A stretch of 64,000 nt of DNA from Saxidomus purpurata. Its lineage: Eukaryota; Mollusca; Bivalvia; Venerida; Veneridae. The position numbers and the translations under genes were made by a program. Positions 59,856-64,000 of this stretch are shown piece after piece (position 1 is the first letter of the stretch; each line of letters starts with the position of its first letter). The stretch spans positions 13,503,325 to 13,567,324 of the forward strand of contig JAFMSR010000003.1 in NCBI GenBank assembly GCA_022818135.1, in the 5' to 3' direction. The notes beneath the pieces were generated by a model. That model did not search any database. It saw only the letters and a program-made list of their open reading frames with translations, and was not told where the DNA came from.

Positions 59856-60162
59856 CTCAGCAAAAAAGAATTTAATTGCTCAGGGATAAATTAATAACAA
59901 ACTAATCCCTGAAGCCATTCGATTTATGCTAAGCCACGCTACTGTTGTTTCCCAACAAGACAATGCGCGTCCACATGTTGCAAGAGTAACACGTGCTCAT
60001 TTGGCTACTGCCAACGTCAATGTAATGACGTGACCGGCTATGTCACCAGACATGAATCCCATTGAACTTACATGGGATGAACTTGGAAGACGTTTACGCC
60101 GGCACTATGTCTTAAACAGTTTGAACGATTTGGCAGCAGTACTGGTGAAGGAACAAAATTGA
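59856..60162 (+). pseudogene. Tc1-like transposase remnant
   Basis: CTCAGCAAAAAAGAA at 59,856 resembles the left end of the 28-kb Tc1 element. From about 59,940 the frame encodes QQDNARPHVARVTRAHL, then NVNVM, a TGA stop where a Trp is expected, then SPDMNPIELTWDELGRRL, ending at TGA 60,162. The Asp-to-Glu spacing is exactly 34 residues (DD34E). Only the last catalytic third survives. It inserted at the edge of the third duplication fragment. Confidence 0.85.
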
Positions 60163-61738
60163 TTGCTATATTTTGTTGTTCAGAGGAATGTGCGTATTGA
60201 AACTCTCACTACAGTCAGAGGTTGACATAACCGATATTAGTCAACAAATCAACATCAGATGCATAAACATCCAAAAATTCGATGTAAGTGATGAAACGAG
60301 TATTATCAATAAAACAATAAAATGTTCATTACGCCCCTTTATCAGTTCATGGATTATTTCCGACGAGTAGAGTCACGAAGGGACATGAAAATCAAACGCT
60401 CGACTCGTAAAAAGATCAAATTTTAATTTTGAACATTAAAAATCCACACAAGACGAAACAGTAATGCAGACATAAAAGACGCCACCAAAGATGTTTTTCC
60501 ATTTTAATAGCTCTCCGTAAAGTGATTAAATAATTTTTCATACACTATTATCTACTTGAAATAAGCGAATGTTTTACAGGAGTTGCATAGACGGATTCGT
60601 TCATGATCATTTGAAATATAAGACAAACAGAATATTAACTATTATCCCTTTGTATTGCACAGAAGCAGTTTTAACTACATTATTCATCAAATGTAACTTT
60701 ACATCACAATAACATACATTACTTTAGAAGTTATTTCAAGTTATATAAACAATCTATTAACAAAAATCAAAACATTTCCGCTGGGCTGCGCTTTACGTTA
60801 TAGCACAACAATAAGACCGTAATATGGGTCGCATTTTAAACATGTCCGACACAGGTGTTGCGTCGCAACCGATATATTAATAGAATGCAAAATTCTATTA
60901 ATAGTTTTTTTTCCAACAGTCTTAGAATGGATTTCTGTTAACGAAATTTATATTTCTCTTTATTTATAAGAACGGTAAATGATATTCTTTATCAATATAA
61001 CTTATATGAATTAAATAAATTATACAAAATATAACACTTGGGGTTATTTTTATTGAATTTATACAGTTGTAAGCTCTAATTTACATTTCGATTCTTTGAA
61101 AATCTGTTCAGTGTGATTTTCATCTTGTCATTTTATTTTTCTTATTTTATTGAATGTATTAAGGAGTTTAGTTTGCGGACATGGTTTTGATTTACGTATC
61201 TTTTCTTAAAGTTTGTGTACAAATCAAAGTTCGTGTTCTGGAGGCCTCGGATGTAGAAAAATTACTTGTTTAAGTTTAAATTTTTACGAAGCTATTCATA
61301 GACTTGCGCCCATGGATCAATTTTATTTTGCATTCCAAATACTCGACGCCGCCTGCTGTCGGCGTCGAATGCAATTAACAAAGTGTAAGACATGCATAGA
61401 CACATAGTATGGGAGGTTTCCGTTTTGGCTAGGTATACAATTTTGAGGGCGAGCAGCTTATAAGTCGCATAGAAAACATTATAAATAATTGCAACAGTTG
61501 CAATTTACTCCGACAAGTATCCATCTCTGAAGTTATACTGAAATTATACTCAGTACTTTTGAGAAAATCCCCTGTTTATATCGTTATTCAGATGTCCATC
61601 CTCACATCAGTGTACCGCCTGTACATCTCTAATCATCAGGACTTTTATCTTTGTTCTTAGATAGAACGTTAAATAAAATGAAATTTATGTATAGGCTTAA
61701 AAGAGGAAAACATTTTTTTAATTAATTTAATTTGAATA

Positions 61739-61935
61739 CAGTGGAACTTCCGAAAACCGGACCTTCCAAATACCGGAAACTTCTGAAAAACGGACGATTT
61801 GTTAAGTCCCGAAATTTTCTCCTCTATTTTCTATGTAAAACGTACTTCCGAATACCGGAACTTCCAAATTCCGAATACCGGACGATATTTTCGTAAATTT
61901 TAACTTATTTCAGTACAATTTGTCTTCCAAAAACC
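61739..61935 (+). mobile_element. Pogo/Tigger-like transposon end (partial)
   Basis: TA (61,737-61,738) is followed by CAGTGGAACTTCCGAAAACC and repeated 'ataccgga' / 'accggac' phrases to about 61,930. This is the typical look of pogo/Tigger 5-prime ends. No opposite end or transposase is found; 61,936-62,254 has nothing further that I can name. Confidence 0.6.
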
Positions 61936-62337
61936 GGACACTATAAACACTCGGATCATAAATTAATTGCTTCTGGCAAAATGATTGCCATTGTTTGGCC
62001 AATTAACGGTTATCGTTTATATTGACCTCTCGTTAGCCAAAAAAAAATCCATGCGCAGGTTAGCAGACAGGGTGACCCCTGCGCGTGACCTCTGTAGGTG
62101 GGCCAATGGAAATTTTACTTTCATGTTACAGCTCAATCTATATGCTGACGTATACAACACGCGCAGTAAACCGAAAGTAGCATAACGTGATGTACAGTGT
62201 TTACAAAAACACATGCATGTCTGTCGAGTGTGTAACAAAATATGCCGGTGTGCAAAGGTTATATAATACACACATATCTTGATAACTTAAGCAAATGTAG
62301 AAAATATATAAAGGGGGTCAATATACGTTTCCGTAAT

Positions 62338-62492
62338 GTTGTACTAAACTAATGCGTTGAATATATCCTGCAAAAATAAAAGTGGCAGAAAAAACAAAGA
62401 TATGTATCTTCAACACTTTTAACTTTCTCCACCTTTAAGTCTTTTATATAAACAATCTATTAACAAAAATCAAAACATTTCCGCTGGACAAC
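62338..62492 (+). repeat. Fusion copy of 58,480-58,590 and 60,745-60,785
   Basis: The first part matches 58,480-58,590. From 'atataaacaatctattaaca' (about 62,447) it matches 60,745-60,785, including 'aaaatcaaaacatttccgct'. The junction corresponds to loss of about 2.15 kb relative to the first arrangement. Confidence 0.75.
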
Positions 62493-64000
62493 GTATAATG
62501 GAAACACACTGTAAAACGGTTTGTTGGATGATTTGTTCAGACTACATGTAGTTTGTCTGTCCGAATCTAAGTGTTCCTTCCAGGAAGGGAACAATAAACA
62601 ACATCCGCGTATTCAGTAAGATTAATACATGAACTATGTAAGTGCGTGTCACCTGAGAAAAAAAACTACTGTCAATTTTTAAGCTTGAGATTTCACATGA
62701 TTTGAATTACTCTCAAGATGTGTTAAAAAAAAGAATGGATTCGAAAAAAAAACTTAACTGATAATTTTAGGCTAATACCTTGACAAAATAATCTTCCAAG
62801 TATTTTTAAAAAGTGCTCGTTTGTTTGGATTCAGCGATACAAGAATTAATTGTTTAATAAAGGTCTTTATCAATATTTATACAGTACTGATATGTTCTTT
62901 AGTGACGAGGGAATGCTAACATTGCTCAAAAACGTAAGTTTGCTTCAACATTATAGATAAAACTTTTAATCAGAAATTGTCCATGTCATATCATCGAGTT
63001 GTGATAAGATGTGCCGTATACGGTTTTAATGGTCGTACACAGTTTTAACGGCCACCGCTAACGCCATCGCCATTAAAATGTTTCCGACCATTAAAAACCA
63101 AATTTACAGTCTCGCAAATGTAAAACTTACAAAACAGTTAACACTGTATTCCAACACACTACCGATGTAACGTCGTTTCTGATTGGTTACGTCATTTGAA
63201 TTTGCGACTATTAAATTGAACGGCATTTGAATTTGCGACTATTAAAGTGAACGGCGTTTTAAGGTGGAATGCGCCTCAAATTTATTTATCGAATTCTCTT
63301 CTCACATTTGCAACATGTATATTTCAGCATACATCCGATTTCACAGCGAATTTCTTTTTTTAATATCTTGTTAACTTTTTCTTCAGTAGTGCTTCAAACA
63401 TAGCTACTGATGTCACTTCTTTACCAGCGCGCTTTCCTACGCTGTCGGCAGGTTTTTAAGCTGTAACGTTTTGCTTTTGTAAATTATTTCCAACCTACTA
63501 ATTTGTTCTTATATCTTTAAATAAAAGCTACAAACTGATATAAAATTCGACGTTAAAAATTTGACGTTGTAACCGCTATGCACGGATTTGTGACGTCAAA
63601 TTGAAAATAAATGTACGGAAGCCTATTAGGGCCGTTTTGACTTAGAACCTAGGGAGTACAAAAATAGAACTTAGTTCTTACATCTTAGAACAAAGAACTT
63701 AGTTCTTAGAATTAAATATCAGCAGGCGCGCCATTTTCGAGGAAAGAAGAAGATGACCTTTTATGCTGTTTCTAATGGGCCCTGTCAGGTCTGAGAATGA
63801 ACAAATATCATAGTAATGTGCCGATTAATCGTGGTACTCGACGATTAGTCACCACACCCTCCGACGTAACGATCGACCAAAGTATTTGCATCGTGACTAT
63901 TCAGTGGTACTGTTCTTGGATAATTTATATGATGTTTTCTCAATTATTTACATATTCTTAGTGTGTTATTCCAGATACAAAATATGATGTCAGACCTTCA
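62493..64000. other. Intergenic DNA with a small palindrome and short duplications
   Basis: An inverted repeat lies at 63,022-63,099 ('ggttttaatggtcg' facing 'cgaccattaaaaacc'). A 28-bp tandem pair 'catttgaatttgcgactatt' occurs at about 63,193 and 63,225. 'agaacttagttctta' occurs twice at 63,666-63,708. No gene is recognised up to the window end. Confidence 0.45.

Larger units (their letters stand above)
58212..62336. repeat. 4.1-kb segment bounded by about 80-bp inverted repeats
   Basis: 'cggaaacgtatattgacccc' at 58,215, continuing 'ctttat..ttttctacattt' to about 58,290, recurs inverted at about 62,255-62,334 ('aaatgtagaaaa...ggggtcaatatacgtttccg'). Similarity over 75-80 bp is about 80 per cent. 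The interior holds a third duplication fragment and a Tc1 remnant but no transposase that could explain the ends. Stretches 58,590-59,370 and 60,163-61,735 show no gene. It could be a transposon-like unit or a rearrangement. Confidence 0.5.

Overview
The window looks like intergenic-to-accessory DNA of an AT-rich invertebrate nuclear genome, most likely a bivalve mollusc. The evidence is the absence of any bacterial-style gene packing, many dispersed repeats carrying AGGTCA/TGACCT strings next to (CCGT)n runs, Tc1/mariner and pogo-like transposon remains, a tRNA-Ser-derived SINE, hairpin MITEs and a 5-kb satellite array. Most open reading frames are short and unrecognisable. The phylum call is an inference from repeat style, not from a marker gene.

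Layout. 1-11.8 kb: dispersed and tandem AGGTCA repeats, a duplicated block with a GGTCACGTGACC core, a SINE, a foldback element (9,026-9,614), a pogo-like end, and a hairpin repeat next to a possible exon. 11.9-17.0 kb: a satellite of about 90-bp units with a homogeneous core. 17.0-26.2 kb and 38.5-51.0 kb: two direct copies of one segmental duplication. Each carries, on the minus strand, one copy of the only recognisable protein-coding gene, which encodes an N-terminal von Willebrand factor A (vWA) domain, a papain-like cysteine peptidase domain and a C-terminal zinc-ribbon-like motif. Between the copies (26.2-38.5 kb) lie a deleted Tc1 element and several repeat families. 51-64 kb: more repeats, a 1.2-kb near-perfect foldback element (55,538-56,768), a small third fragment of the duplication (59.4-59.8 kb), another Tc1 remnant and a pogo-like end.

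Genes. Copy 1 of the vWA-peptidase gene (24,123-26,156) has at least six frame disruptions. Copy 2 (47,899-50,996) is much better preserved but has a 1-kb repeat insertion in the vWA region and a 2-nt frame break just before the catalytic cysteine. Both therefore read as pseudogenes here, though an assembly error or an unrecognised intron could rescue copy 2. The vWA metal-site residues and the Cys/His/Asn peptidase residues remain visible, so a functional parent probably exists elsewhere.

Most unusual signal. Two foldback elements 46 kb apart share the same outer end (ATGGAACGCC), the same apparent 6-bp target duplication size, and arms built from 21-bp units (about 12 conserved plus 9 variable bases), while the conserved unit sequence differs completely between them. 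This looks like one transposable-element family whose arms are periodic but not conserved in sequence.
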